DNA from: Evansella clarkii
GTDB taxonomy: Bacteria; Bacillota; Bacilli; Bacillales; Salisediminibacteriaceae
DNA: 64,000 nt
NCBI RefSeq assembly: GCF_002019695.1
Contig: NZ_KV917376.1
Location: 361,519-425,518 of the forward strand
Direction of reading: 5' to 3'
The notes below the pieces were generated by a model. The model saw nothing but the letters and a program-made list of their open reading frames with translations, was not told the origin of the DNA and did not search any database. Below are positions 8,212-17,462 of the stretch, piece after piece. The translations under genes and the position numbers were made by a program. Numbering within the stretch: position 1 is the first letter of the stretch; each line of letters opens with the position of its first letter.

Positions 8212-8587
8212 CGAGACGCTCTTGCACTACCTGAGTTCGAATTTCCTCTCTCTCTAGGGATGTAAGACGCTCTTGCACTACTTGAGCACCTGCTTTCCTC
8301 TCTCTCAAGGGATGCAAGACCTTCTTGCATTACTTGAGCACCTGCTTTCCTCTCTCTCAAGGGATGCAAGACCTTCTTGCACTACTTGAGCACCTGCTTT
8401 CCTCTCTCTCAAGGGATGCAAGACCTTCTTGCACTACTTGAGCACCTGCTTTCCTCTCTCTCAAGGGATGTAAGACGCTCTTGCACTACTTGAGCACCTG
8501 CTTTCCTCTCTCTCAAGGGATGCAAGACCTTCTTGCATTACTTGAGCACCTGCTTTCCTCTCTCTCAAGGGATGCAAGACGCTCTTG
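8212..8587. repeat. 52-bp tandem repeat array, family A, locus 1
   Basis: About seven units. The CTTGAG anchor recurs at 8281, 8333, 8385, 8437, 8489 and 8541, exactly 52 bp apart, with a diverged first unit 51 bp earlier. Each unit has two inverted repeats: CTTGAG with CTCAAG, and TGCAAGA with TCTTGCA. 52 is not a multiple of three, so no common frame runs through it. The same family recurs at 52574-53160. It lies between the ydcC terminator and the alr promoter. Confidence 0.95.
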
Positions 8588-8621
8588 TTTCCTCGCTGAC
8601 ATTTATACTTTTCTACGTATA

Positions 8622-8662
8622 AAAAAACAGGCTCATAACAAATCAATGTTTTCATGAGCCTG
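8622..8662 (-). terminator. Terminator after ydcC
   Basis: 9-bp stem (CAGGCTCAT / ATGAGCCTG) followed by seven T residues on the minus strand, nine bases after the ydcC stop. Confidence 0.85.
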
Positions 8663-8670
8663 TCACTCTG

Positions 8671-9702
8671 CTACTTTTCTTCAGTTCCATAAACGCTTTT
8701 TGCTACGGCTGCCATATCTTCGTCACTTAAATGCCTGGATGCAAGGAAAAAGTCATTCCCCTCATATGTCCATGACAGGGTGGCAGTGTCCCCTTCTTTT
8801 GTAATTGCTCCGTAAGTGAAGCCAAGGTCCACCGGTTCGCCTCTTGAAATATTCATTGGAGTACTTGCTTCCACCACTTTACTTTTCTGCTGAACGAGAG
8901 TAAAAGGCTGCTCCCCTTCATAGCTGATCATTACTCTTCTGCCATTCTCTGTCTCAAGCTCTGATGTTTCCGGATACCCCGTGCCATCAGGTACATAGAG
9001 TGGATAGTAAACCGTTAAGGCATCTTCTTCACTGTCTTCTGCCAGCGCAGGTACATCCGTGTTAAGCTGGGCATGTGTCATGTTCCTGTCCATATCAAAG
9101 TCACCATCATTAAATTCCGCGTTTAATTCAAACTCTTGGAACTTTAATTCCACCAGCACTTTCAGGTCAACGTCCATAATCTTAACAGAGGCAGGAGTAA
9201 GATCCTTTTTATTCAGGAGAATCTCCTGCTGGTTTAAATTCTTATTCGTGTAGCTTGTATTTGTCTGGAATACATAATGATCCTCCGTAGCGGAGAAAGA
9301 ACGTTCAGGATCCATGAGAATATCGTTTACGAGGGAATCATACAGGTAAACCTGACTGTTATTTTCCGGCCAGTCGCTTTGGAAACGGAAGCTTTTGTTC
9401 AAGGCCGGCGTTAGAACAAACACTCCTTCTTCATTTCTGAGAATGATCTGGCTGGGCTCATTGTCCTCATTGCTTAAAGCAACCCGGTAGGACGACGGAT
9501 GCTTATACCAGACTTCCACATTATATTTCTGCGGTTCTTCGCCTGTCTGCAGTGTCATTTCTGCTTCAGCCTTATAGCCAGTGAGTTCGTCAAGAGTTTT
9601 ATCCAGTGCTTCAATTACATCTTCCTGGCTCTTTTCTCCACAAGCTGTAAGGAACAACGCTAACGCCGTTAAAATTACGAGTAAGGAAATTATCCTGTTC
9701 AT
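8671..9702 (-). CDS. ydcC: YdcC-like outer-surface lipoprotein (LolA/GerS-like fold)
   Basis: 343-aa lipoprotein. The N-terminal signal ends in a lipobox (LTAC, Cys near residue 21), so the protein should be anchored outside the membrane. The body is the LolA-like beta fold shared by YdcC and clostridial GerS proteins; in Bacillus its role is not settled. It occupies the conserved slot between acpS and alr, here separated from acpS by nnr. The ATG has GAGGGG eight bases upstream. Composition is acidic, as expected for a secreted protein of a salt-adapted cell. Confidence 0.85.
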   Translation of the reverse strand: MNRIISLLVILTALALFLTACGEKSQEDVIEALDKTLDELTGYKAEAEMTLQTGEEPQKYNVEVWYKHPSSYRVALSNEDNEPSQIILRNEEGVFVLTPALNKSFRFQSDWPENNSQVYLYDSLVNDILMDPERSFSATEDHYVFQTNTSYTNKNLNQQEILLNKKDLTPASVKIMDVDLKVLVELKFQEFELNAEFNDGDFDMDRNMTHAQLNTDVPALAEDSEEDALTVYYPLYVPDGTGYPETSELETENGRRVMISYEGEQPFTLVQQKSKVVEASTPMNISRGEPVDLGFTYGAITKEGDTATLSWTYEGNDFFLASRHLSDEDMAAVAKSVYGTEEK

Positions 9703-9751
9703 TTACTCAACCCCTCTGTCTCATTTCGACGACAAAGGAGGGATATAATCG

Positions 9752-11278
9752 TTACTGGCGACGCAAAGAATAAAGCACCTTCGGCAGCTGTGCTGTAATG
9801 TCTGTGGCTGTGACACTTAAAATATCATGTGTCTTTACCAGTTCATCAGCAGCTTTCCCATGAACGTACACCGCATTGCAGATCGCGTCTGCTGTGTTTT
9901 CGTGCTGAAGAAGAAACGCAAGAATAATACCAGTCAATACATCTCCCGAACCGCCTTTAGCCAGAGAAGGATTCCCCGTTGTGTTGACCCACTGCTTCCC
10001 ATCAGGGGCAGACACAATTGTATGCGCTCCTTTAAGAACCACATACACCCCGAACTCCTGGGCAAAACTCCTTGATAGTTCGAAACGGCGTTTTTCCCCT
10101 TCACTGGCAGGTATCCCGGTGAGCCTGGCCATTTCTCCGGGATGGGGCGTTATTACCACCGGGCCTTTTCTCTCAACCTTTTTCCATTCTTCTAATTCCC
10201 GGAAAAAATGAAATAACCCGTCCGCATCAATTACCACAGGCCCTTCAAAGCCTTTCAATAAAGAAAGAATCGAATGTTTATGCCTTCTGCCGAGGCCTGG
10301 CCCGATTGCCGCCCCGGCATAATCATAGCGGGAAAATTCGTCTGGGAAATTAAAAGGTTTTATTTCTCCTGTCTCACATTTTAAAGGATGAAAAGTTGCT
10401 TCTGTTACTTTTTGCGATACAACTGGCAGTATCTCCTCCGGAACCGCAAGAGTAACTAGGCCTGCTCCTGAGCGAAGGCATGCTTCCCCGGAAAGTGCAG
10501 CAGCTCCTGTCATTTCACGCGCACCTCCGATTATAAGCGCCTTGCCTGAATTTCCTTTGTGGGCGTTCCTTCGCCTCACAGGAAGTGTACTGGCCACTTT
10601 TTCGGCATCTATTATTTCCCGTTTAACATTCACATAGGAAAACGCTTTTTCCGGGAGTCCGATATCAACCACATGCATCCTGCCGAAACTTGCCGCTTCA
10701 GGGTAAATGTATGCTGCCATTTTTGCCGCCTGAACGGAATAAGTTTCATCTGCCATAATAGTAAGGCTCGACTCCATTCCTTCCTGTGCAGGTGTTCCGC
10801 TTGGCAGGTCAACCGCGATTACCCTTTTGCCGGCAGCATTTACCGCTCTGATTATCTCCCTGTAAGGATCCCGCGGAGTTCCTGCCAGCCCTGTTCCCAG
10901 CATGGCGTCAATAATAACATCATAATTATTCAGGATTAGGCTGCTGCAGCCGGAATACGGCTCCCATCTGTACCCCGCATTTTCATATACTTGTTTATGA
11001 ATTTTTGATGCACCCTTTATTTTCTCTTCCGGAGGAATTACAACTGCATCAGCGTGAAACTGAGCATCCTTTAAAATTCTGGAGATAACAAAACCATCTC
11101 CCCCGTTATTCCCGATTCCGATCAATACCAGTATCCGGCTTTTCCTGTTCATTGTCGGAACAAGCTGCCGGCAGAAAGCCTGCCCGGCACTTTCCATTAG
11201 CGTTTCTTCTTTCAGCCCGATTTCATCCATGGTATAGCGGTCGATTTGGCGCATTTCTTCGCCTGTCACCACGTACAT
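9752..11278 (-). CDS. nnr: Bifunctional NAD(P)H-hydrate repair enzyme (epimerase + ADP-dependent dehydratase)
   Basis: 508 aa with two fused domains. Residues about 1-215 are the YjeF-N epimerase (GIGNNGGDGFVISR, and AVDLPSGTP). Residues about 225-500 are the ribokinase-like ADP-dependent dehydratase (GPGLGR, VVIDADGLF, TPHPGEMARL, GNPSLAKGGSGDVLTG). Together they repair hydrated NADH and NADPH. The start has GGAGGGAAA upstream. The gene is inserted between acpS and ydcC and is probably co-transcribed with acpS (86-bp gap). Confidence 0.94.
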   Translation of the reverse strand: MYVVTGEEMRQIDRYTMDEIGLKEETLMESAGQAFCRQLVPTMNRKSRILVLIGIGNNGGDGFVISRILKDAQFHADAVVIPPEEKIKGASKIHKQVYENAGYRWEPYSGCSSLILNNYDVIIDAMLGTGLAGTPRDPYREIIRAVNAAGKRVIAVDLPSGTPAQEGMESSLTIMADETYSVQAAKMAAYIYPEAASFGRMHVVDIGLPEKAFSYVNVKREIIDAEKVASTLPVRRRNAHKGNSGKALIIGGAREMTGAAALSGEACLRSGAGLVTLAVPEEILPVVSQKVTEATFHPLKCETGEIKPFNFPDEFSRYDYAGAAIGPGLGRRHKHSILSLLKGFEGPVVIDADGLFHFFRELEEWKKVERKGPVVITPHPGEMARLTGIPASEGEKRRFELSRSFAQEFGVYVVLKGAHTIVSAPDGKQWVNTTGNPSLAKGGSGDVLTGIILAFLLQHENTADAICNAVYVHGKAADELVKTHDILSVTATDITAQLPKVLYSLRRQ

Positions 11279-11365
11279 ATAAGTTTCCCTCCTATCCGCA
11301 TTACACTATATGAGACATGCAGGCACATTATGCAGACCAGCATGACAAGCAGAAATAAAACTATT

Positions 11366-11725
11366 TTACAGAGTTTCTATTATTACTTGCGCTGCCGCGA
11401 ATGTGGCCGTATGTGTGATGGATATATGCGCTTTTTCACTTCCGGCTGACTTTGTATGTATTACTGGTTTACCGTTTTTATCATTTAATATTCTTATATC
11501 CTGAAAGGAAAGCTCACGACCAATACCCGTGCCGGTCGCTTTAGCGTAAGCTTCTTTTCCGGAAAACCTTCCTGCAAGATACTCCAGCTTTCTTTTTTCA
11601 GGAAGACTGTCAAAAATCCTGAATTCCTCTTCTGTGAGAATTCTTTTTGCAAAAGCAGGCTTCCTGCTGTAAAGCGCTTTTATCCTGGAAATTTCCACAA
11701 TATCCAAACCTGTGCCAATTATCAT
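11366..11725 (-). CDS. acpS: Holo-acyl-carrier-protein synthase
   Basis: 119-aa phosphopantetheinyl transferase that loads acyl carrier protein for fatty acid synthesis. Metal- and CoA-binding residues are in GTGLDIVEI near the N-terminus and AGRFSGKEAYAKATGTG in the middle; SITHT near the C-terminus is also typical. GGGGAGG precedes the ATG. First gene of the acpS-nnr-ydcC block and divergent from ydcA, as in B. subtilis. Confidence 0.95.
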   Translation of the reverse strand: MIIGTGLDIVEISRIKALYSRKPAFAKRILTEEEFRIFDSLPEKRKLEYLAGRFSGKEAYAKATGTGIGRELSFQDIRILNDKNGKPVIHTKSAGSEKAHISITHTATFAAAQVIIETL

Positions 11726-11897
11726 ATCAGTTACCTCCCCACTCTTAGCTTCTGATATTGTATCATTCAGAGAGTTCCGCTGCTTCTTTCCTCGCAGTAT
11801 TTGAGATTAGAATGGTAAATTAATCATATGTTAAAATATAATAGACTTTTACCCGGCAGAGTTATATGCCTGCTCTGTTTAAAAAGGAGACCAGAAA

Positions 11898-12647
11898 ATG
11901 TTTATACGTACGGAAAGTTTCGGTGAATTTGTACGAACTTATAAGGTGATTACAGGCCTTGTAACAATTCATATAATATTACATTTATGGGTATCTTTAT
12001 TCCCTGCGCTTGGGGGGCAGGAAATCAGGCTGCTCGGGATGGGGAGCAATCTTCATATAGCAATGGGAGAATACTGGCGGCTTATTACCCCGATCTTCCT
12101 CCACGCAGGGCTGATGCATATGCTGTTTAACTCTTTTTCACTCGTCCTGTTTGGTCCGGCACTGGAGCAGATGCTTGGCCCGGTGAGATTTATTATCGCT
12201 TATCTTGCAACTGGCATCCTTGCTAATGTCGCTACTTTCTTCTTCGGTTCCCCAATGATGATCCATGTAGGGGCATCAGGGGCAATCTTCGGTTTGTTCG
12301 GCATTTATTTGTACATGGTCCTTATGCGGAAAGACCTGATTGACCAGGGAAGCTCCCAGGTAATAACAACGATTTTGATCATCGCTGTAATTATGACATT
12401 CGTTAATCCCCGGGTTAACATTCTGGCCCATCTGTTCGGTCTGATTGCAGGGGCTGGTCTTGGTCCGCTGATTCTGTACGGAGTATCCCGTTACGGACGA
12501 TATCGCAGGCCCAGCAGTCCGGATGGGCTGGCATTTGACCCGAACCGCTGGCAGAAAAAAGCTCGTAATAAGCAGCGTCTGAAAACAGTCTCTTTATTAG
12601 TAGGTGCAATACTCGTAATCCTGTTTTTCGCCCAGTATTTTATGTAG
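11898..12647 (+). CDS. ydcA: Rhomboid-family intramembrane serine protease YdcA
   Basis: 249 aa with about six transmembrane segments. The catalytic Ser lies in GASGAIFG and the His in LAHLFG. The conserved HAGLMHMLFNSFSL segment is present. Rhomboids cut membrane proteins within the bilayer; no substrate can be inferred. AAAGGAG lies eight bases before the ATG, and a TATAAT box is visible about 55 bases upstream. It is divergent from acpS, the conserved Bacillus arrangement. The C-terminal tail is basic. Confidence 0.9.
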   Translation: MFIRTESFGEFVRTYKVITGLVTIHIILHLWVSLFPALGGQEIRLLGMGSNLHIAMGEYWRLITPIFLHAGLMHMLFNSFSLVLFGPALEQMLGPVRFIIAYLATGILANVATFFFGSPMMIHVGASGAIFGLFGIYLYMVLMRKDLIDQGSSQVITTILIIAVIMTFVNPRVNILAHLFGLIAGAGLGPLILYGVSRYGRYRRPSSPDGLAFDPNRWQKKARNKQRLKTVSLLVGAILVILFFAQYFM

Positions 12648-12777
12648 GATGTGCTAAATTTTGCTGTTGATTTTCGTTAAAAGACACTCGCTTTCCACGG
12701 GCATTGTGGGATGCATAACTCTCCCTCTGCAATTCCTGACTCAACTGCTTCCATACGTTGAGTCGTGGCGTTCAGCC

Positions 12778-13505
12778 GATTCAATTCCTGAATCACCCAC
12801 TTTTGTACGTTGAGGGGCACCGGACAGACGATTCAATTCCTGAATCAGCCGCTTTCATACGTTGAGGGGCGCCCTACAGACGATTCAATTCCTGAATCAC
12901 CCACTTTCGTACGTTGAGGGGCACCGGACAGACGATTCAATTCCTGAATCAGCCGCTTTCATACGTTGAGGGGCGTCGTCCAGGCGATTCAATTCCTGAA
13001 TCAGCCGCTTTCGTACGTTGAGGGGTGCCGTACAGGCGATTCAATTCCTGAATCAGCCGCTTTCATACGTTGAGGGGTGCCGTACAGACGATTCAATTCC
13101 TGAATCAGCCGCTTTCGTACGTTGAGGGGCGTCGTCCAGGCGATTCAATTCCTGAATCAGCCGCTTTCGTACGTTGAGGGGTGCCGTACAGGCGATTCAA
13201 TTCCTGAATCAGCCGCTTTCATACGTTGAGGGGTGCCGTACAGACGATTCAATTCCTGAATCAGCCGCTTTCGTACGTTGAGGGGCGTCGTCCAGGCGAT
13301 TCAATTCCTGAATCAGCCGCTTTCGTACGTTGAGGGGTGCCGTACAGGCGATTCAATTCCTGAATCAGCCGCTTTCATACGTTGAGGGGTGCCGTACAGA
13401 CGATTCAATTCCTGAATCAGCCGCTTTCGTACGTTGAGGGGTGCCGTACAGGCGATTCAATTCCTGAATCAGCCGCTTTCATACGTTGAGGGGTGCCGTA
13501 CAGAC
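12778..13505. repeat. 52-bp tandem repeat array, family B, locus 1 (14 units)
   Basis: Fourteen units in unbroken 52-bp register, starting at 12778. Each begins with GATTCAATTCCTGAATC, a 6-bp inverted repeat around five bases, followed by CGCTTTCRTACGTTGAGGGG-type sequence. Units 5-7 and 8-10 are the same ordered trio, giving a 156-bp higher-order repeat. The left flank (12660-12777) holds degraded related sequence, and a partial unit follows the right end. It lies between the ends of the converging ydcA and ABC ATPase genes. A diverged array of the same family is at 35143-35477. Confidence 0.97.
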
Positions 13506-13535
13506 GATTGTTCAGCACATAAACAGGATATTAAT

Positions 13536-13570
13536 AACGGCACGGTGCGTTTTCGCACTGTGCCGTTTCT
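13536..13570. terminator. Bidirectional terminator hairpin
   Basis: 13-bp stem (ACGGCACGGTGCG paired with its near mirror) and a TTTT loop, between the repeat array and the end of the ABC ATPase gene. T runs are short on both sides. It lies 12 bases past the ATPase stop, so it chiefly serves that gene. Confidence 0.65.
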
Positions 13571-13581
13571 TAGCTTATATA

Positions 13582-14643
13582 TTAATTTTCCACTAAAGCC
13601 ACTAATTCAGGTTTAATATCAAAGGAAACAATAGACCCTACTTCCACGTCCTGTTCAACAGGTGCGTAAATGAGCATCGGCTCCTTCGAGAGATTTGGTT
13701 CGTTATGAAGGCGGACGTACAGCTCCTGATATTCCCCGCCGTATGTGACCCGTTCTACCTGGCCGCAATATGCGCCGCCGTCGGTTAACCGGCATCCTTC
13801 AGGCCTGATGGAAATTTGCACGTTTTCAAGGCGCTCCTGCCATTTGTTAGGTAATGTCACTTTTCCTATATGTGTATGAATGTGCTGCAGATCATCATCC
13901 ATCGTTCCTGCGAGCAGATTGGTTTTTCCAACGAACTCTGCAACGAAGCAGTTTTTCGGGCAGCGGTACATTTCTTTAGGAGCATCTATCTGCTGGATTA
14001 CCCCGTCTTTCATAACTACAACCCTGTCAGAAACAGCAAACGCGTCCTTCTGGTCATGGGTAACCATAATTGCCGTCGTATTAGCTTTCCTTAAGATATT
14101 CGTAACATCAAAACGCATTTTTTCTCTTAAACCTGCATCCAGGTTACTGAACGGCTCATCCATCAGCACTACGTGGGGTTTAGGAGCAAGCGCCCTCGCT
14201 AACGCCACACGCTGCTGCTGTCCGCCGGATAACTGAGTTGGATAACGGTTGCCGTAATCTTCCAGACCCACAAGTTCCAGAACCTCAAGCGCTCTTCGTT
14301 TTTTCTCCCGGGTACTCCACCTGTTCAGTCCAAACATAACGTTTTTAAGAATTGTCATATGCGGGAAAAGGGCGTAGTCCTGAAAAACCATGCCAATACC
14401 CCTTTTTTCTGGTGGCAGAGACTGAGTTCTGCTGAATATTTCTTTGCCATCAATAGTGATGCGACCTTCACTTGGATGCTCGAAGCCTGCAACCATTCTT
14501 AAGGTAGTAGTTTTACCACAGCCGCTCGGTCCCAGTAACGTAATAATTTCTCCTTGCTCAATATCTAAATTAAGCGAGCTGACCGATGGCACATTGCTTC
14601 CTGCAAAGTATTTAGTTAAGTTACTTAATTGGATGAAACTCAT
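13582..14643 (-). CDS. ABC transporter ATP-binding protein, ferric-iron (FbpC) type
   Basis: 353-aa ATPase with Walker A GPSGCGKTT (near 38-46), signature LSGGQQQR, Walker B VVLMDEP, H-loop VTHD and a C-terminal TOBE-like domain. This layout is that of Fe3+ and polyamine importers. A Fur box at 14745-14763 supports iron. No permease or binding protein is adjacent, so it must pair with partners encoded elsewhere or be a remnant of a system. The ATG has GGGAGG upstream. Polyamine or sulfate import is the alternative, but the Fur box makes it less likely. Confidence 0.8.
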   Translation of the reverse strand: MSFIQLSNLTKYFAGSNVPSVSSLNLDIEQGEIITLLGPSGCGKTTTLRMVAGFEHPSEGRITIDGKEIFSRTQSLPPEKRGIGMVFQDYALFPHMTILKNVMFGLNRWSTREKKRRALEVLELVGLEDYGNRYPTQLSGGQQQRVALARALAPKPHVVLMDEPFSNLDAGLREKMRFDVTNILRKANTTAIMVTHDQKDAFAVSDRVVVMKDGVIQQIDAPKEMYRCPKNCFVAEFVGKTNLLAGTMDDDLQHIHTHIGKVTLPNKWQERLENVQISIRPEGCRLTDGGAYCGQVERVTYGGEYQELYVRLHNEPNLSKEPMLIYAPVEQDVEVGSIVSFDIKPELVALVEN

Positions 14644-14744
14644 GTCACTTACCTCCCAGTCCTTCCCGATGATAATTCACTGTTCAGAGGAAATCCGTTT
14701 TCCATTTATTATAATTCTTACTTTAGAATAATTAAAAATTAGTT

Positions 14745-14763
14745 GAGAATGATTTTCATTACT
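14745..14763. promoter_or_regulatory. Fur box upstream of the ABC ATPase
   Basis: The 19 bases match the Fur consensus GATAATGATAATCATTATC at 14 positions, keeping the AATGAT and TCATTA cores. It lies about 100 bases upstream of the ATPase start, where its promoter should be. The 14644-15059 gap otherwise holds only this site, AT-rich DNA and the palindrome at 14972. Confidence 0.7.
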
Positions 14764-14971
14764 AAGAAAAGTATATCATATGCTATTTTTTACCGTCAAT
14801 GGAGTTCACTATCTTGCCATATGTATTATTTTTTCTTTTAAACTCTTCCGTTCATACAGCCCTCAGTTTCCTATATATATATTCCGCCGCTCTTTTCTTT
14901 TCCTGGATAGGTTAACAACATAGCCATAGTGTAAATGTAATTTTTTAACAGTATTCACGAATTTTTCACAA

Positions 14972-14987
14972 AATGAAACGATTCATT
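14972..14987. promoter_or_regulatory. Palindrome upstream of the ba3 oxidase operon
   Basis: AATGAA-4-TTCATT inverted repeat about 75 bases before the first oxidase gene. Its position suits an operator. The binding protein is unknown. Confidence 0.4.
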
Positions 14988-15059
14988 TCCCTTGCTTAAC
15001 TTATTATTAGGTCATGGGGGAATTCAAATACATGTTTATGAAGAAAGGGGAGGCAAGGT

Positions 15060-15212
15060 ATGAGCGAAATGAACAAGCAAAAATCAAAATCCCACACTTC
15101 GGGGGAAAATCATACATCGCTGAAAACAACTCTGATATTCACCATGACGCTGGGTGTATTGATTTTACTGTCGTGGTTTGCTGTGTTCTTTTTATTTTTA
15201 GAACGTTCTTAA
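15060..15212 (+). CDS. cbaD: Cytochrome c oxidase (ba3-type) small subunit IIA
   Basis: 50-aa protein with a charged N-terminal tail and one transmembrane helix (about residues 21-46, starting SLKTTLIFTMTLGVL). GGGGAGG lies six bases before the ATG. A single-helix subunit IIA in front of subunits II and I is typical of ba3 oxidases, as in Thermus. The call rests on size, topology and position; the sequence is too short for family recognition by eye. 19 bases separate it from subunit II. Confidence 0.75.
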   Translation: MSEMNKQKSKSHTSGENHTSLKTTLIFTMTLGVLILLSWFAVFFLFLERS

Positions 15213-15231
15213 ACTTTTTGGGGGGATTATT

Positions 15232-15705
15232 ATGCACATTCATAAGTATGAAAAAATCTGGCTTATTTTTGGGGTAGGCTCTCTTGTACTGTTTTTGGGA
15301 GTCATTGGGGTTGCTGCCTTTGCTTTCGGCCACCAGCCGCCAAGCCACATGGCTACTGTAGACGCTGAGAACCTCGACCAGGATCCTGTGTTCTCCGAGC
15401 CTGGACTCACTAAAATTGATGAATCAACATACAGAGCTACACTCGTAGCCCAGGCGTTTGGCTACAATCCAAATCGTATTGAGGTGCCTGAAGGGTCAAC
15501 TGTCCTTTTTGAAGTAACAAGCGCAGATGTAGTTCACAGTTTCACTATACCTGGCACCAATGTGAATTTCATGGTGACGCCCGGCCACGTCAATATGGCT
15601 GAGCACACTTTCAATGAGCCTGGCGAGTACCTCGTTCTTTGTAATGAATATTGCGGTACCGGCCATCACTATATGTCAATGACGATTGAGGTGGTTCCAC
15701 GATGA
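15232..15705 (+). CDS. cbaB: Cytochrome c oxidase (ba3-type) subunit II
   Basis: 157 aa: one N-terminal transmembrane helix (about 9-33), then an external cupredoxin domain. The CuA site is visible as CNEYCGTGHHYM with an upstream His in VVHSFTIP. It receives electrons from a cytochrome c and passes them to subunit I. GGGGGGA lies five bases before the ATG. Its TGA overlaps the ATG of subunit I by four bases, so the two are translationally coupled. Confidence 0.93.
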   Translation: MHIHKYEKIWLIFGVGSLVLFLGVIGVAAFAFGHQPPSHMATVDAENLDQDPVFSEPGLTKIDESTYRATLVAQAFGYNPNRIEVPEGSTVLFEVTSADVVHSFTIPGTNVNFMVTPGHVNMAEHTFNEPGEYLVLCNEYCGTGHHYMSMTIEVVPR

Positions 15706-17399
15706 ATATTACAAATTTAGCGGTTGATATTACTCAGCAAGTAAAACCAGGTGTAGATCCGAAAGATAAAAAATTAACTATTTACCATATGTCAGTAGCC
15801 TTCGTTGCCTTCATTATCGGAGTATTCGGGGGATTGCTTCAGGGACTTGCAAGGGGTGGACTGATTCCTCTGCCAAGCTGGCTCGGCTATTATCAAATTT
15901 TAACTGCTCACGGAGTACTGCTTGCACTCGTATTTACTACTTATTTTATATTCGGTTTCTTCTTTGCAGGGATCAGTTATACACACGGCCCGTTATCCAA
16001 AGGTCTAAGAAAGCTTGGCTGGACCGGCTTTACTGTAATGTCCATTGGCGCAGTCCTGGCCACTATTATGATTTTAATGAACGAAGCCTCGGTTTTATAT
16101 ACTTTTTACGCACCGCTGGCTGCTCACTGGCTGTTTTATATTGGTTTAACATTATTTGTAGTAGGTACGTGGATTTCAAGCGGCGCTATCCTGACTCACT
16201 TTTACCGCTGGAAAAAAGAGAACCCTGGAGAAAGATCTCCTTTATTCAGCTTTATGGCAACTGCCACTCTCCTGCTCTGGATCGTGTCCAGCCTCGGGGC
16301 AGCTGTTTCTATTCTGTTCCTGATACTGCCTTGGGCCCTTGGCCTGACTGACAGTGTAAACGTCTTGCTTACACGTACGTTATTCTGGTACTTTGGCCAT
16401 CCGCTCGTATACTTCTGGATCATGCCTACGTATATGGTATGGTACTTAGTTGTACCAAAGCTGATAGGCGGAAGATTGTTCAGCAGTTCTCTTGCAAAGC
16501 TTGCTTTTGTCCTGTTCCTGCTGTTCTCCACCCCTGTCGGTTTCCACCACATGCTCATGGAGTCCGGGGTTACGGAATTCTGGAAGTTTCTGCAGACAGT
16601 CTTAACTTTTGCGGTTGTAATTCCATCTTTATTAACCGCGTTCTCGATTTTCGCAACCTTCGAGCAGACTGGCAGAGAACAAGGAGGCAAAGGTTTATTC
16701 AGCTGGCTTAAGAAGCTTCCTTGGGGAGACGTAAGGTTTTTCGCACCGTTTATGGGGATGATGTTCTTTATTCCTGCCGGGATCGGCGGTTTAATTAACG
16801 CCAGTTTCAGCTTAAACGCAGTGGTGCATAATACACTTTGGGTGGTAGGGCATTTCCATTTAACAGTTGGAACTACAGTAATTCTCACTTTCTTCGGGAT
16901 GGCTTACTGGCTTCTGCCTATGCTTACCGGACGCCGCTTTACAAAGCATGCAAACCGGTGCGGAATAGTGCAGACCTGGCTTTGGTCAATTGGAATGTTC
17001 CTTATGTCCGGAGCGATGCATATTCTCGGTTTATTCGGGGCTCCCCGTCGTACTGCCTATGCAACATATCAGGATGCTCCACAGGCAGTCGCCTGGTTTG
17101 AAGGGATATTCGCCAGCCATATTACAGTGGCAGTCGGAGGAGTAATACTGACTGCGGCAGGAGTACTGATGTTCTATAATTTCATTTATCTGACTTTGTT
17201 AGCGCCTAAGGGAGAAACAGAGTTTCCAATGACTCCTGATCCGCATGATATGAAGGACAGCCCTAAGTTCCTGGAAAACTGGAAATTGTGGCTGCTTATC
17301 ACAGCTCTGTTAATTGTGTTTGCTTACACAATTCCGATTTACGATATGATTGTGAACTCACCTCCTGGCTCACCCCTTTTTAACAACTTAATTAAATAA
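15702..17399 (+). CDS. cbaA: Cytochrome c oxidase (ba3-type) subunit I
   Basis: 565-aa haem-copper oxidase subunit of the B family, with about 13 membrane segments. It reduces oxygen and pumps protons. Haem and CuB ligands are visible: LTAHGVLLAL, FGHPLVYFWIMPTYMVW, VGFHHMLMESG and VVGHFHLTVGTT (HxH pair). The second proton-channel residues of A-type enzymes are absent, as expected for the B family. Last gene of the IIA-II-I operon, ending in a strong terminator. High-affinity oxidases of this kind suit low oxygen or high pH; that use here is inference. Confidence 0.94.
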   Translation: MNITNLAVDITQQVKPGVDPKDKKLTIYHMSVAFVAFIIGVFGGLLQGLARGGLIPLPSWLGYYQILTAHGVLLALVFTTYFIFGFFFAGISYTHGPLSKGLRKLGWTGFTVMSIGAVLATIMILMNEASVLYTFYAPLAAHWLFYIGLTLFVVGTWISSGAILTHFYRWKKENPGERSPLFSFMATATLLLWIVSSLGAAVSILFLILPWALGLTDSVNVLLTRTLFWYFGHPLVYFWIMPTYMVWYLVVPKLIGGRLFSSSLAKLAFVLFLLFSTPVGFHHMLMESGVTEFWKFLQTVLTFAVVIPSLLTAFSIFATFEQTGREQGGKGLFSWLKKLPWGDVRFFAPFMGMMFFIPAGIGGLINASFSLNAVVHNTLWVVGHFHLTVGTTVILTFFGMAYWLLPMLTGRRFTKHANRCGIVQTWLWSIGMFLMSGAMHILGLFGAPRRTAYATYQDAPQAVAWFEGIFASHITVAVGGVILTAAGVLMFYNFIYLTLLAPKGETEFPMTPDPHDMKDSPKFLENWKLWLLITALLIVFAYTIPIYDMIVNSPPGSPLFNNLIK

Positions 17400-17414
17400 A
17401 TTATCTCAAGTTGA

Positions 17415-17446
17415 AAGCGGGCAGAAAATGCCCGCTTTTTTGTTTT
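17415..17446 (+). terminator. Terminator of the ba3 oxidase operon
   Basis: 8-bp stem AAGCGGGC / GCCCGCTT with a 7-base loop and a T run, 15 bases after the subunit I stop. Confidence 0.9.
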
Positions 17447-17462
17447 GCCTGAAGGGTAATAT

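Noticed and set aside
8130..8369. 80-codon N-terminal extension of alanine racemase
   Set aside because: It runs through the 52-bp repeat array and the alr promoter; the ATG at 8129 has its own ribosome site and gives the normal length.
8212..8587. CRISPR array
   Set aside because: Units are contiguous and nearly identical across their whole length. There are no unique spacers and no cas genes. The same holds for the arrays at 12.8, 35.1 and 52.6 kb.
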